A stretch of DNA of 64,000 nt from Pasteurella canis. GTDB lineage: Bacteria; Pseudomonadota; Gammaproteobacteria; Enterobacterales; Pasteurellaceae. Shown here piece after piece: positions 19,797 through 29,483 of the stretch; position 1 is the stretch's first letter, and the number at the start of each line of letters is the position of its first letter. The stretch is from assembly GCF_900454865.1 (NCBI RefSeq), contig NZ_UGTV01000015.1:1240001-1304000 (forward strand), written 5' to 3'. The notes beneath the pieces are model-generated. The model saw only the letters and a program-made list of their open reading frames with translations. It did no database searches and had not been told where the DNA came from. The position numbers and the translations under genes are program-made.

Positions 19797-20363
19797 TTAA
19801 TAACGATAATGCGCGATTATTTTATACTTAAATAAAATATCTTCTTCTTGGGTTCCTTGACCAATATTATGAATAATCAATGGAATACCCTCTTTGCTCT
19901 TTTTATCTGACACTATACCAATATGAGGTAGATTACGAGGTAAACGCCATGTGACAATATCACCTGCTTTAAAAGAGGATAAATCTGTCAAAGAAAGTGA
20001 CCTAGCATGCCGCTTAAAAAAAGTCTCCAAATTAGGTACACGGCGGTGATCTATATTTGTGTCTGTTGCTTTAAGCCCCCAAATTTTGGGATAGTTTGCC
20101 CAAGCTTTCTTCATATCTTGATGAACTAATTTTTGTAAATCAACTTTTTGCTGACGGTAAGCACGAATAACAACATCCGTACATACACCAGTATGTATCG
20201 GCACATCACCCATTGGAAAATCGATCTTACGGTAAGCGGGATCATAACCAACTGTGATATTAATTTGCTTACGTGCATCATTGACTAACTGATGAAAATC
20301 AGTCGCAAAACTTACAATAGGAAACAATAAAATAGCATAACTAATTAAAGCTTTTTTCATCAT
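19797..20363 (-). CDS. Exported DUF1287 protein
   Basis: This 188-residue protein has a short signal peptide (hydrophobic residues 5-18, likely cleavage after SFA near 20). The rest matches DUF1287: a conserved cysteine in [13 protein letters not shown] context ([15 protein letters not shown]61), [21 protein letters not shown] and HIGIVSD, then HNIG. The Cys-His arrangement resembles NlpC/P60 cysteine hydrolases, which suggests a cell-wall or peptide substrate, but this is not established. Its ATGA start overlaps the dnaE stop by 4 bases, so it is likely translated from the dnaE message by coupling. Confidence 0.8.
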   Translation of the reverse strand: MMKKALISYAILLFPIVSFATDFHQLVNDARKQINITVGYDPAYRKIDFPMGDVPIHTGVCTDVVIRAYRQQKVDLQKLVHQDMKKAWANYPKIWGLKATDTNIDHRRVPNLETFFKRHARSLSLTDLSSFKAGDIVTWRLPRNLPHIGIVSDKKSKEGIPLIIHNIGQGTQEEDILFKYKIIAHYRY

Positions 20364-23300
20364 TTAAATTCCAATTCCACTGCACTTTCACCTAGATTTT
20401 TTGCCAATTCAGCTAATAATTCATCCGTTGGATTGACTGACCATTGCACTCCCATTTTGAGACGGCATTGCCCCTGAGGGCTATCATAATAAATATTAAT
20501 AGGTAATGTGCCACCACTATAAGGCGTTAACATTGTTTTAAATTCACGGATAAATATAGGGGTGATTTTTTCATGTGATAAATATATCGCAAGCCCTTTC
20601 GCATAACGGCTACGAGCTTCATCCAATGTCATCAACTCACGCACTGCCATTTTTAATCCACCAGAAAACTCATCAAAGCTCACTTGCCCAGATACAACCA
20701 CAACCGTATCTTTTTGCAATTTATCCCCAAATTTTTCTAATGCATCAGCAAATAAAGTAATATCTAAACGTCCCGAACGATCATCTAAGGTAGCAATACC
20801 TAAACGGTTCCCTTTTTTAGTCACCGCAAATCGTGACGCAACCACTAAACCAGTTGCAGTGCTGATTTGACCACGATAATTAGGCACTAAATCTTTCAAA
20901 CGTGTCGCACTATAATGAGAAAGTTCTTTCAAATATCGACTGACAGGATGACTACTGAGGTATAGACCTAAAGTTTCTCTCTCACCATCTAAGATAACTT
21001 TTTCAGGCCAAGGTGGTGTGCTCGCATAAGCTTTTTCTACATCCTCATAACTTTCTGTTAAAACTCCAAACATATCAGTTTGACCGATTGCAGCATCTTT
21101 AGCATGTTGATCAGAAGCTTTTAAAGCGTCTTCAAGATTCTTTGATAATGCAGCACGATGAGGACCTAATTTATCAAATGCACCTGACAAAATTAGGCTT
21201 TCAAAAGTCCGACGGTTAATTTTCTTCAAATCAACCCGTGCACATAAGTCAAATAGATCTTTAAAAATACCGCCTTGGTTACGAGCATGAATTAACGCCT
21301 CAATTGGACCTTCTCCCACACCTTTAATTGCTCCAATTCCATATACAATTTCACCTTGTTCATTCACACTAAAATGATGCTTACCAGTATTAATATCAGG
21401 TGGAGAAACTGTTAATCCCATACGTATACATTCATCATACAAACCAACAATTTTATCAGTATTATCCATTTCCGAAGTCATTACTGCTGCCATAAATTCA
21501 GCTGGATAATGAGTCTTCAGCCAAAGCGTTTGGTAAGAAACTAACGCATAAGCTGCCGAATGAGATTTGTTAAAGCCATAACCTGCAAACTTTTCTACTA
21601 AGTCAAAAATCTTCATCGCAAGGTCACCATCAATTCCTTTCTGAATAGCGCCTTGTTCAAAAATTTCTCGTTGTGCAGCCATTTCCTCTGGTTTTTTCTT
21701 ACCCATAGCACGACGTAATAAATCCGCACCACCTAATGTATAGCCTGCTAGCTCCTGTGCAATTTGCATGACTTGTTCTTGGTATACGATAACCCCATAA
21801 GTTGGCTCTAAAATTGGTTTTAAACTTTCATGTTGATAATCCTTATCAGGATAAGCAACTACTTCATCACCATGTTTACGATCAATAAAGTTTTGTACCA
21901 TCCCTGACTCTAAAGGACCAGGCCGGAATAGTGCAACTAGTGCAATAATATCTTCAAAACAGTCGGGTTGCAGACGCTTAATCAAGTCTTTCATCCCCCG
22001 TGACTCTAACTGGAATACTGCTGTAGTTTCTGCACGCTTTAATAACTCAAAGGAATCTGGATCATCTAGCGGAATTGTTGCAATATCAACAGCAGGTTTA
22101 CCTTCTTTTGCTAAACGGGTATTGATCATATCTAATGCCCATTTAATGATCGTTAATGTACGTAACCCTAAGAAATCAAACTTTACTAAGCCCGCATATT
22201 CCACATCATTTTTATCAAAATGTGTTACTGGATGCTTACCTTCGGAATCACAATATAAAGGCGAAAAATCAGTAATTAAGCTTGGGGAAATAACAACACC
22301 ACCAGCATGTTTACCTGCATTTCGAGTAACTCCTTCCAACTTACGCGCCATATCAATTAGAGCTTTCACTTCTTCATCAGAATCATAAATTGCTTGTAAC
22401 TGAGGCTCCACTACAAATGCTTTAGCAAGCGTCATGCCAGGATCCGGTGGAATGAGTTTAGAAATACGGTCAACGAAGCCATAAGGATGTCCTAAGACAC
22501 GACCAACATCTCGGATGACGGCTTTTGCAGCCATCGTACCAAAAGTAATAATTTGCGAGACCGCACCTCGTCCATACGTTTCCGCGACATGCTCAATCAC
22601 ACGGTCACGCCCATCCATACAAAAATCAACATCAAAGTCGGGCATAGATACACGTTCTGGATTTAAAAAGCGCTCAAAAAGCAAGTCAAATTCTAACGGA
22701 TCAAGGTCAGTGATTTTCAATGCATAAGCAACGAGTGAACCTGCACCAGAACCACGTCCTGGTCCTACAGGAATGTCATTATCTTTCGACCATTGAATAA
22801 ACTCCATCACGATCAGGAAATAGCCAGGGAAACCCATTTGATTAATCACGTCTAGTTCAACTTGTAAACGCTCATCATATTCTGACCGCCTTTCTAACCG
22901 CACTTTTTCATCAGGAAATAATACTTTTAAGCGCTCTTCTAGCCCTTCTTTCGATTTCTTGACTAAGAAATCCTCTGTAGAGAGATCACCTGTTGGAAAT
23001 TGTGGTAAAAAATATTCTCCTAAGCGTATGGTGACATTACAACGTTGTGCAATTAGCAGTGTGTTCTCTAAAGCAGAAGGTATATCCGCAAATAAATCAC
23101 ACATTTCCTGCTCTGAACGAAAATATTGCTGTTCGGTATAAAGTTTTGGGCGTTTAGGATCATCAAGAGTATAGCTATCATGAATCGCAACACGAATCTC
23201 ATGTGCTTCAAAATCATCTGAATGTAAAAAAACAACGTCATTTGTTGCGACAACAGGGATAGAATGGGATTGTGCTAAGTTTAACGCAAGCTTGACATAA

Positions 23301-23836
23301 CGTTCTTCATCATGACGCCCAGTGCGGCTCAAGCTCAGATAAAAATGGTCTGTGAAATATTTTTGATAAAAAGCAACCGCACTTTCTAGATCTGCTTGAT
23401 TATCTTTCAATAATTTTTTACCTACATCGCCCTGATGTCCACCAGACAAGACGATAATGCCCTCACGATGTTCAATTAACCAATCTTGATCAATATAAGG
23501 TAAATCTTGGTAACCACGCTCATAGGCTTTAGAGAGTAATAATGTAATGTTTTTATAACCTTCATTATTTTTTGCTAATAAAGTCAGTTCAAAGCGCTCA
23601 TCCCCTAAAAGATCACTTTTAACTAACACATCAGCACCAATGATAGGTTTAACCCCCGAAGACAGCGCTTCGCCATAAAAACGCACTAGACCACAAAAAT
23701 TGGTAAAGTCAGTCAACCCCATTGCCACCATATTATTTTCCACACAGGCTTTAATTAATGGTTTGACTTTAGCTATTCCATTAATCATTGAAAAATCACT
23801 GTGAACACGCAGATGAACAAAACGGGGTTGTGACAT
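20360..23836 (-). CDS. dnaE: DNA polymerase III alpha subunit
   Basis: DnaE is the catalytic subunit of the replicative polymerase. The 1158 residues show the N-terminal PHP domain ([14 protein letters not shown], residues 7-20), the palm with [16 protein letters not shown] and the catalytic triad region [14 protein letters not shown] (near 400-413), and the fingers motif [11 protein letters not shown]. The internal clamp-binding motif QTDMFG is near residue 923, and a C-terminal OB fold follows. A DUF1287 gene overlaps its stop codon. The ATG follows AGGATGC. Uptake signals lie in the coding region near 22896 and 23378. Confidence 0.98.
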   Translation of the reverse strand: MSQPRFVHLRVHSDFSMINGIAKVKPLIKACVENNMVAMGLTDFTNFCGLVRFYGEALSSGVKPIIGADVLVKSDLLGDERFELTLLAKNNEGYKNITLLLSKAYERGYQDLPYIDQDWLIEHREGIIVLSGGHQGDVGKKLLKDNQADLESAVAFYQKYFTDHFYLSLSRTGRHDEERYVKLALNLAQSHSIPVVATNDVVFLHSDDFEAHEIRVAIHDSYTLDDPKRPKLYTEQQYFRSEQEMCDLFADIPSALENTLLIAQRCNVTIRLGEYFLPQFPTGDLSTEDFLVKKSKEGLEERLKVLFPDEKVRLERRSEYDERLQVELDVINQMGFPGYFLIVMEFIQWSKDNDIPVGPGRGSGAGSLVAYALKITDLDPLEFDLLFERFLNPERVSMPDFDVDFCMDGRDRVIEHVAETYGRGAVSQIITFGTMAAKAVIRDVGRVLGHPYGFVDRISKLIPPDPGMTLAKAFVVEPQLQAIYDSDEEVKALIDMARKLEGVTRNAGKHAGGVVISPSLITDFSPLYCDSEGKHPVTHFDKNDVEYAGLVKFDFLGLRTLTIIKWALDMINTRLAKEGKPAVDIATIPLDDPDSFELLKRAETTAVFQLESRGMKDLIKRLQPDCFEDIIALVALFRPGPLESGMVQNFIDRKHGDEVVAYPDKDYQHESLKPILEPTYGVIVYQEQVMQIAQELAGYTLGGADLLRRAMGKKKPEEMAAQREIFEQGAIQKGIDGDLAMKIFDLVEKFAGYGFNKSHSAAYALVSYQTLWLKTHYPAEFMAAVMTSEMDNTDKIVGLYDECIRMGLTVSPPDINTGKHHFSVNEQGEIVYGIGAIKGVGEGPIEALIHARNQGGIFKDLFDLCARVDLKKINRRTFESLILSGAFDKLGPHRAALSKNLEDALKASDQHAKDAAIGQTDMFGVLTESYEDVEKAYASTPPWPEKVILDGERETLGLYLSSHPVSRYLKELSHYSATRLKDLVPNYRGQISTATGLVVASRFAVTKKGNRLGIATLDDRSGRLDITLFADALEKFGDKLQKDTVVVVSGQVSFDEFSGGLKMAVRELMTLDEARSRYAKGLAIYLSHEKITPIFIREFKTMLTPYSGGTLPINIYYDSPQGQCRLKMGVQWSVNPTDELLAELAKNLGESAVELEFK

Positions 23837-23974
23837 AAAAAAGCATCCTTGAAGTGCATAAACTCAGGCAAAAAGTGCGGTCTATTTTAGCGAGATTTTA
23901 TCAACTGTACAAATTTGGCTAGAGTAAAAGAAGTCTTTATGCTAAGTTATAAACAGTCAAAAGTAGAGAAATAT

Positions 23975-24505
23975 ATGCAACGTTTAACCTTAATCCAACC
24001 CAATTTAACGCATAAAAATCAAATTCTAAATTATCAACAAGCCTATCAAGCTGCTGATCTTGTATTGCATGGCGCAAGTCAACTACAGCAGTTTTCAGCA
24101 AAAAATTTTGCTGATTGGTTGGACTATATCCAAGCACCTGCTGGCACTCATCTTTTCGGTTATGAAAAAAAAGTAAAGGATAGCTCCTATCTTGCATGGC
24201 ATAATAACGAAAATCGCATGATTGGCATGATTAATATCCGACATGAATTACCCCCCCATCTTTTACAATATGGTGGTCACATTGGCTACTCTATCCATCC
24301 ACAAGAATGGCGAAAAGGCTATGCGACAGAAATGCTCGCTCTCGCGTTAGAAAAAACAGATGAGCTTGGGATCAAAGAAGTGATGATTTCATGTGATAAA
24401 GACAATATTGCCTCAAGTAGAGTCATTATTAAAAATAATGGTGTGCTAGAAAACGAAATCAGACTTGATGGTAAAATAATTCAACGTTATTGGATTAAAC
24501 GTTGA
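23975..24505 (+). CDS. GNAT family N-acetyltransferase
   Basis: This protein carries a GNAT acetyltransferase fold of the RimJ/RimL type. The acetyl-CoA segment is IGYSIHPQEWRKGYATEML, with the Q/R-x-x-G-x-A pattern as EWRKGYA, followed by an AS(S)RVIIKNNG block typical of the family. The substrate, protein or small molecule, is unknown. The start is uncertain: in-frame ATGs occur at 23939 and 23975, and the frame is open from a TTG at 23915. I chose 23975, which gives 176 residues and begins at the conserved MQRLTLIQP; 23939 has a comparable ribosome site. It is divergent from dnaE. Confidence 0.7.
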   Translation: MQRLTLIQPNLTHKNQILNYQQAYQAADLVLHGASQLQQFSAKNFADWLDYIQAPAGTHLFGYEKKVKDSSYLAWHNNENRMIGMINIRHELPPHLLQYGGHIGYSIHPQEWRKGYATEMLALALEKTDELGIKEVMISCDKDNIASSRVIIKNNGVLENEIRLDGKIIQRYWIKR

Positions 24506-24560
24506 TAGGTATATTTGGGTCAGGAAAAATTATGTTTATATAAGACTGTTTTTTCTCATA

Positions 24561-24589
24561 AAAAAGGCTTGAGTTTCCTCAAGCCAAAA
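24561..24589 (-). terminator. Intrinsic terminator after the catalase gene
   Basis: GGCTTGAG (24566-24573) pairs with CTCAAGCC (24578-24585) around a TTTC loop. The six-base A-run to the left gives the T-run for the minus-strand katA transcript. Confidence 0.8.
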
Positions 24590-24611
24590 TCATAAAGTTC
24601 TTATCAAAATA

Positions 24612-26066
24612 CTATTTTGCTAAATTCGCACGAATTGCATTTGCTAACTCAACACTGACTTTCTCAAAATGTGCTAATTGTTTTTCAACAATTTCACTAT
24701 CAGTTACTGCAGATAAACCTGCTGCAAGGTTTGCTGCTATACGTGCTTTTTGATCTGCATCGAATAGGTTATAAAGTGCTGCTGGCTGTGTATAATAATC
24801 TTCATCATAACCACGGAAATCAAAATGCGCTGCTGAACGTTCTAATTCTAATGCTGGCTCTTGTTGGTGAGTCGGTATATAAGTATTAAAACGGTTTGGT
24901 GCATAGTTAGGATGTGTACCACCATTGTTATCTACACGCATTGCACCATCACGATGTGTTGTGTGATATGGGCATTTTGGTGCATTTACAGGAATTTGAT
25001 GATGGTTAACACCTAAACGGTAACGTTGCGCATCTTGGTATGAGAATAAACGCCCCTGTAACATACGATCTGGAGAGAAACCAATTCCCGGAACGATGTT
25101 AGAAGGTGCAAACGCCGCCTGTTCAACTTCTGCGAAGTAGTTAATTGGGTTTTGATTTAATTCTAGTACACCAACATCAATCATAGGGTAATCTTTATGT
25201 GGCCACACTTTTGTTAAGTCAAACGCATAGTTATGTTTGTGCGCATCTGCTTCTGGCATAATTTGCACCTGCACATTCCAACGAGGGAACTCACCTCGCT
25301 CAATTGCTTCATAAAGATCTTTTTGGCTCGATTCACGATCTTCACCCACAACCTTAGCCGCTTCTTCATTAGTATAGAATTTGTGACCTTGTTGTGTTTT
25401 GAAATGGAATTTCACCCAAAAACGTTCATTTTGTGCATTGATAAAACTATAAGTATGGCTACCGTATCCATTCATGTGACGTAAATCACTTGGAATACCA
25501 CGATCACTAAAAAGAATCATAACTTGGTGTAATGATTCTGGATGACGTGACCAGAAATCCCATGCTGCATTTGCATCACGCATATTAGTTTGCGGATTAC
25601 GTTTTTGTGTATGAATAAAATCAGGGAATTTCAATGGATCACGGATAAAGAATACTGGAGTATTATTACCGACTAAATCCCAGTTACCTTGTTCTGTATA
25701 GAATTTTAATGCAAAACCACGTACATCACGCTCAGCATCAGCTGCACCACGTTCACCTGCCACAGTTGAAAAACGTAATAAAACTTGTGTTTCTTTACCA
25801 ACATGACTAAATAAATCTGCTTTCGTATATTTAGTAATATCATGTGTTACTTTGAATGTACCATAAGCAGCAGAACCTTTTGCATGAACAACACGCTCAG
25901 GAATACGCTCACGTGCAAAGTGTGCTAATTTTTCTTGATACCAAACATCTTGTAAAAGTAATGGGCCTTTGGCACCTGCTGACATTGTATTATCGTTATC
26001 AACAACAGGAACACCAGCTGCGTTAGTTAAAGTCGCTGAACCATGATCAAATGGACATTTAGACAT
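24612..26066 (-). CDS. katA: Heme catalase
   Basis: This catalase breaks down hydrogen peroxide to water and oxygen in the cytoplasm. The active-site histidine is in [12 protein letters not shown] (H61). The distal asparagine is in [12 protein letters not shown] and the proximal heme tyrosine is in [15 protein letters not shown]. The 484-residue length fits the small-subunit, NADPH-binding clade 3 to which H. influenzae HktE belongs. The frame extends to 26108, but the ATG at 26066 has AAGGAG seven bases upstream and starts the expected N terminus. It is monocistronic. OxyR control is likely by analogy, but I did not confirm a site. Confidence 0.93.
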   Translation of the reverse strand: MSKCPFDHGSATLTNAAGVPVVDNDNTMSAGAKGPLLLQDVWYQEKLAHFARERIPERVVHAKGSAAYGTFKVTHDITKYTKADLFSHVGKETQVLLRFSTVAGERGAADAERDVRGFALKFYTEQGNWDLVGNNTPVFFIRDPLKFPDFIHTQKRNPQTNMRDANAAWDFWSRHPESLHQVMILFSDRGIPSDLRHMNGYGSHTYSFINAQNERFWVKFHFKTQQGHKFYTNEEAAKVVGEDRESSQKDLYEAIERGEFPRWNVQVQIMPEADAHKHNYAFDLTKVWPHKDYPMIDVGVLELNQNPINYFAEVEQAAFAPSNIVPGIGFSPDRMLQGRLFSYQDAQRYRLGVNHHQIPVNAPKCPYHTTHRDGAMRVDNNGGTHPNYAPNRFNTYIPTHQQEPALELERSAAHFDFRGYDEDYYTQPAALYNLFDADQKARIAANLAAGLSAVTDSEIVEKQLAHFEKVSVELANAIRANLAK

Positions 26067-26250
26067 AATATAACTCCTTATAATTTTAGATTGTGAGTAG
26101 AAGTACAACGGATTACAAAATAATAAAGGGACTTCTCTTCATCCTTTAAATTTTGATGGCATTATATCGACTTACCTTTTGAACTCAATCTATCAATTCA
26201 ATTGAAATCAGCTATTAAAAAACTAAAATTAATTAAAGATTTCTATTGAA

Positions 26251-27456
26251 TTAAGCATCAGACAACGCTATTGCACAAGCGTAAGCTGAGCTCCAAGCCC
26301 ATTGAAAGTTATAACCACCTAACCATCCTGTCACATCAAGCACTTCTCCAATAAAATAGAGCCCTTTGACTTGATGACACTCCATGGTTTTAGAGGAAAT
26401 TTGCTGAGTATCGATCCCTCCCATTGTGACCTCCGCGGTTCGATAGCCTTCAGTGCCATTTGGGATGAATTGCCAATGATGAATGAAATCTTCAAGCTGT
26501 TGTAAGCTTATTTTATTCATATCAGCAATCACTTGATCCTGAATCAGTTGCTGCTCCAACCATAACTCAATCAACTTCTTTGGTAACACTTTTACTAAAG
26601 CATTTTTAAGCTGCAATTTTGGTGAAGTAACACGCAATTGTTGTAAAAACTCTCGAATATTCTGATAAGGCAACAAATCAATTTCTATTGCTTCATTGGG
26701 GTGCCAGTAATTGGAAATTTGTAGAATAGCGGGACCAGAAAGACCACGATGTGTAAATAACATATTGTTAGTAAAAGATTTACCACATTTTGCTGTGGCA
26801 GTAATAGGGAGAGCAATGCCTGAAAGAGCGGTATAAAATTTATCATTTTCACGCCAAGTAAAGGGCACAAGGCTGGCTCGTGGTGCAATAACTGACAGTC
26901 CAAATTGTTCCGCAATATGATAACCAAATGGCGAAGCGCCAAGTCCTGGCATTGATAATCCTCCTGAGGCAATCACTAATGAGTGACAATACCAGTTTTG
27001 CCCATTTGCTATGAGTTTAAAGCGAGCTTTATCAGGATCTGCGAGTTGTTCAACATGTGTAATCTGTTGACGTAATTGAATCTTAACTTGATTTTTGTTA
27101 CATTCTGTCTCCAGCATTTCAACAATCTTTTCTGAACCTTCATCAGTAAATAATTGCCCTAACTCTTTCTCATGGTAAGCAATACCGTATTCCACAACCA
27201 TTGCAATAAAATCCCATTGAGTATAACGGGCTAGTGCAGATTTAACGAAATGTGGGTTTTGAGAAAGATAATGTTGTGGTGTGACATCAAGATTAGTGAA
27301 GTTACAAAAACCACCGCCAGACATCAAAATTTTACGCCCGATTTTTTTCCCATTATCTAAAAGAGTGACCTGTTTACCGAGTTTAGCACTTTGAGCGGCA
27401 CAGAATAAACCTGCCGCACCTGCACCAGTAATGATAATTTCTGAATAGTTGTCCAT
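26251..27456 (-). CDS. HI0933-like NAD(P)/FAD-dependent oxidoreductase
   Basis: This 401-residue flavoprotein belongs to the family named after H. influenzae HI0933 (E. coli YhiN). The FAD-binding Rossmann motif is GAGAAGLFCAAQSAKLGK (12-29), followed by the family signature GRKILMSGGGFCNFTN near 41-56, VIASGGLSMPGLG near 164-176, and a C-terminal FIGEVLDVTGWLGGYNFQWA. The substrate is unknown to me. It lies beside the nrfG-like gene, the same neighbour order as HI0933-HI0934 in H. influenzae as I recall it. It is 127 bases downstream of that gene on the same strand. Confidence 0.88.
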   Translation of the reverse strand: MDNYSEIIITGAGAAGLFCAAQSAKLGKQVTLLDNGKKIGRKILMSGGGFCNFTNLDVTPQHYLSQNPHFVKSALARYTQWDFIAMVVEYGIAYHEKELGQLFTDEGSEKIVEMLETECNKNQVKIQLRQQITHVEQLADPDKARFKLIANGQNWYCHSLVIASGGLSMPGLGASPFGYHIAEQFGLSVIAPRASLVPFTWRENDKFYTALSGIALPITATAKCGKSFTNNMLFTHRGLSGPAILQISNYWHPNEAIEIDLLPYQNIREFLQQLRVTSPKLQLKNALVKVLPKKLIELWLEQQLIQDQVIADMNKISLQQLEDFIHHWQFIPNGTEGYRTAEVTMGGIDTQQISSKTMECHQVKGLYFIGEVLDVTGWLGGYNFQWAWSSAYACAIALSDA

Positions 27457-27583
27457 GTTGTTGAGTACAATTAAAATATTGCCTATAGTTGTTTAGAGAA
27501 CTAAATACGCATAAGTGAAATATAGATGCGCTGATTTTTTAAGCTTAGCCTGATTATCTATAATAACCAGTGAATATATTGCG

Positions 27584-28420
27584 TTATTTTGACTGCTGTA
27601 ACAGCTCAGCCATCTGAATACGTTGGATCAAGGTTTTACGATCTAAATTTGAACGCTCTGAGTCTAACATTTTTTGCCAGATTTTTGCGGCTTGTTGATA
27701 GTTTTTTTCTACAAATGCGTTTGTTGCGATCAAAGATAAGCTCGCGGTATCTAGTGGATCTTGATTTAATGCCTGTTGCAATAACTCTTGAATTGGTAAA
27801 GTAATCTGTTGATTTGACTGGTAATAAATCGCAGTAGCAATTGCACCTAAAATATACGGCTGAGAGCCGATTAGTTGTTCCGCATTTCGATAGGCAATTA
27901 ACGCATGCCCAAACTCATTATTCTCCATATAAGCTTGCCCTAAAGCGAACCAATTCTCTGCATGATTTGGATCTTGACGTAATTTCTGTTGAATTTGTAG
28001 GATTTTATCTTCATTTTGTTGTGACATTGCTTGTTCCATCAAACGCATCTGTTGCTGTAAAAATGCTTGTTCCCCTTGTTGTACTGCTTGATAACGATCA
28101 AGAGAAAAATAATACAATGCAGGTAATAGCAATAAACATAGTACAATCAATAACATCGCCTTAGTGAAAAACATGTTTGACTTGTGTACAGATAATTGTT
28201 CAAAGCGCAGTCGATTTTGCAACAGTTTTTCATCATCTAATAGACGCTCTGCAAACTCTTGAGCTAATTCTTGGCTTGGATTCATTGACATTTGTTCGCG
28301 ATACAAAGCGACATTTTTCTGCTGGCGATAATTACATTGCCAATCTTTCCATTTTGCGAAAGGCAAACTACTTACCACAATAATAATCACCGCAAAAATC
28401 AATAATCCCCACCACATCAT
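27584..28420 (-). CDS. nrfG: NrfG-like TPR protein of cytochrome c heme attachment
   Basis: NrfG is a membrane-anchored TPR protein that presents the C-terminal end of apo-NrfA to the NrfEF heme lyase. This 278-residue protein has an N-terminal membrane helix (about 3-20), a second helix (about 87-107) and a periplasmic TPR domain (about 125-275; DPNHAENWFALGQAYMEN). The two-helix layout resembles CcmI more than E. coli NrfG, so naming rests on context. Its ATGA start overlaps nrfF by 4 bases. It ends the nrfE-dsbE-nrfF-nrfG unit. Confidence 0.8.
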   Translation of the reverse strand: MMWWGLLIFAVIIIVVSSLPFAKWKDWQCNYRQQKNVALYREQMSMNPSQELAQEFAERLLDDEKLLQNRLRFEQLSVHKSNMFFTKAMLLIVLCLLLLPALYYFSLDRYQAVQQGEQAFLQQQMRLMEQAMSQQNEDKILQIQQKLRQDPNHAENWFALGQAYMENNEFGHALIAYRNAEQLIGSQPYILGAIATAIYYQSNQQITLPIQELLQQALNQDPLDTASLSLIATNAFVEKNYQQAAKIWQKMLDSERSNLDRKTLIQRIQMAELLQQSK

Positions 28421-28911
28421 TTTTCTTTTCCTGTTTGCTCGACTTGTTTCAACAATTGTTGTAATGCTTTCTGTTGTTCGATCGCCAATTCTATTGTTTC
28501 CTTTTCTCTTTCACTTATCGCACGACGATGTATAGACCTTAACATCAACAGGATAGCCAAAAGTAACAATGTAAATGGTAATCCCCATAAAATAAGCGTT
28601 GTCCATTGAAATGGTGGCTTATACAACACAAAATGACCAAACCTTGTGGTCATATTATCAATAATTTGCTGATTCGTTTGCCCTTCATCCACCATTTTAT
28701 ACACTTCAATACGTAAGTCATGAGCAATCGGTGAATTTGACTCAACTAAGTTTTGGTTTTGGCATTGCGGGCAACGTAATGATTTAGCTAACTCAACAGC
28801 ACGCACACGATCTTCGCTACTTTTAAATACATAAGTATCCACTATGTTTGCTTGGACAAACGTAACCATAAACAAGAGAAAACTCCCCCAAAACCAACCG
28901 CACTTTTTCAT
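28417..28911 (-). CDS. nrfF: NrfF/CcmH-type heme lyase thiol subunit
   Basis: NrfF is the periplasmic thiol-redox partner of the NrfE heme lyase. This 164-residue protein has a signal peptide or anchor (7-21), the family motif RCPQCQN near residues 46-52 with two cysteines that reduce apocytochrome, and a C-terminal membrane helix (about 102-122). The start overlaps the stop of the upstream thioredoxin-like gene by 1 base (TAATG), and its own stop overlaps nrfG by 4. The second CcmH at 43514-43978 shares the same motif, so the cell has two copies. An uptake signal lies near 28896. Confidence 0.88.
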   Translation of the reverse strand: MKKCGWFWGSFLLFMVTFVQANIVDTYVFKSSEDRVRAVELAKSLRCPQCQNQNLVESNSPIAHDLRIEVYKMVDEGQTNQQIIDNMTTRFGHFVLYKPPFQWTTLILWGLPFTLLLLAILLMLRSIHRRAISEREKETIELAIEQQKALQQLLKQVEQTGKEK

Positions 28912-29474
28912 TATTTTGCCTCTAGTTTATGCAATTCTGGTACAAACCATTGCTGCCATACTTGTGGATTTAATGGCCCAGAGTATCGATAGCGAACAAT
29001 GCCATATTGATCAATTAAATAGGTTTCGGGCGCACCATCTACACCTAAACTTAACGCCAGCTCACCTTTACTATCATTAATCGTTAAGATAAAAGGATTG
29101 CCCATTTGAGTTAACATCGCTACAGCATGTGGGGCTCGATCACGGTAATTTAACCCAACAATCTTGATAGACTTAGCTAGCTCCATTAAAAAGGGGTGTT
29201 CTTGCTTACAATAACTACACCAACTCCCCCACACATTTAATAAAAAGGTGCCATGAGGTAAATCTTTATTCGTTAAAACTTGTTCCGTTTTTAATAAATT
29301 TGTTTGATAAAATTCAGGTATAGGCTTACCAATCAAGGCAGATACAATTTTTTTCGGATCTTGCTGTAAACCGATAAATAGTAATAAGCAAACCGCTAAA
29401 ATGACAAAAAGAGGTGAAAATAAAAGGAGCCTTTTCATATTACTATGTTGCATAAGATTTTTCTTGCTTAGCAT
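28911..29474 (-). CDS. DsbE/CcmG-like thioredoxin of the nrf cluster
   Basis: This 187-residue protein has a membrane anchor (about 17-36) and a periplasmic thioredoxin domain with active site WCSYC (C86, C89), in the CcmG/DsbE context NVWGSWCSYCKQEHP. The downstream GAPETYLID matches the CcmG loop. It probably keeps NrfA or NrfF cysteines reduced for heme attachment. E. coli has no such gene between nrfE and nrfF. Later in-frame ATGs at 29453 and 29438 are alternatives, and the ribosome site is weak for all three. It starts 9 bases after nrfE ends. Confidence 0.85.
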   Translation of the reverse strand: MLSKKNLMQHSNMKRLLLFSPLFVILAVCLLLFIGLQQDPKKIVSALIGKPIPEFYQTNLLKTEQVLTNKDLPHGTFLLNVWGSWCSYCKQEHPFLMELAKSIKIVGLNYRDRAPHAVAMLTQMGNPFILTINDSKGELALSLGVDGAPETYLIDQYGIVRYRYSGPLNPQVWQQWFVPELHKLEAK

Positions 29475-29483
29475 GTCTTTAGT

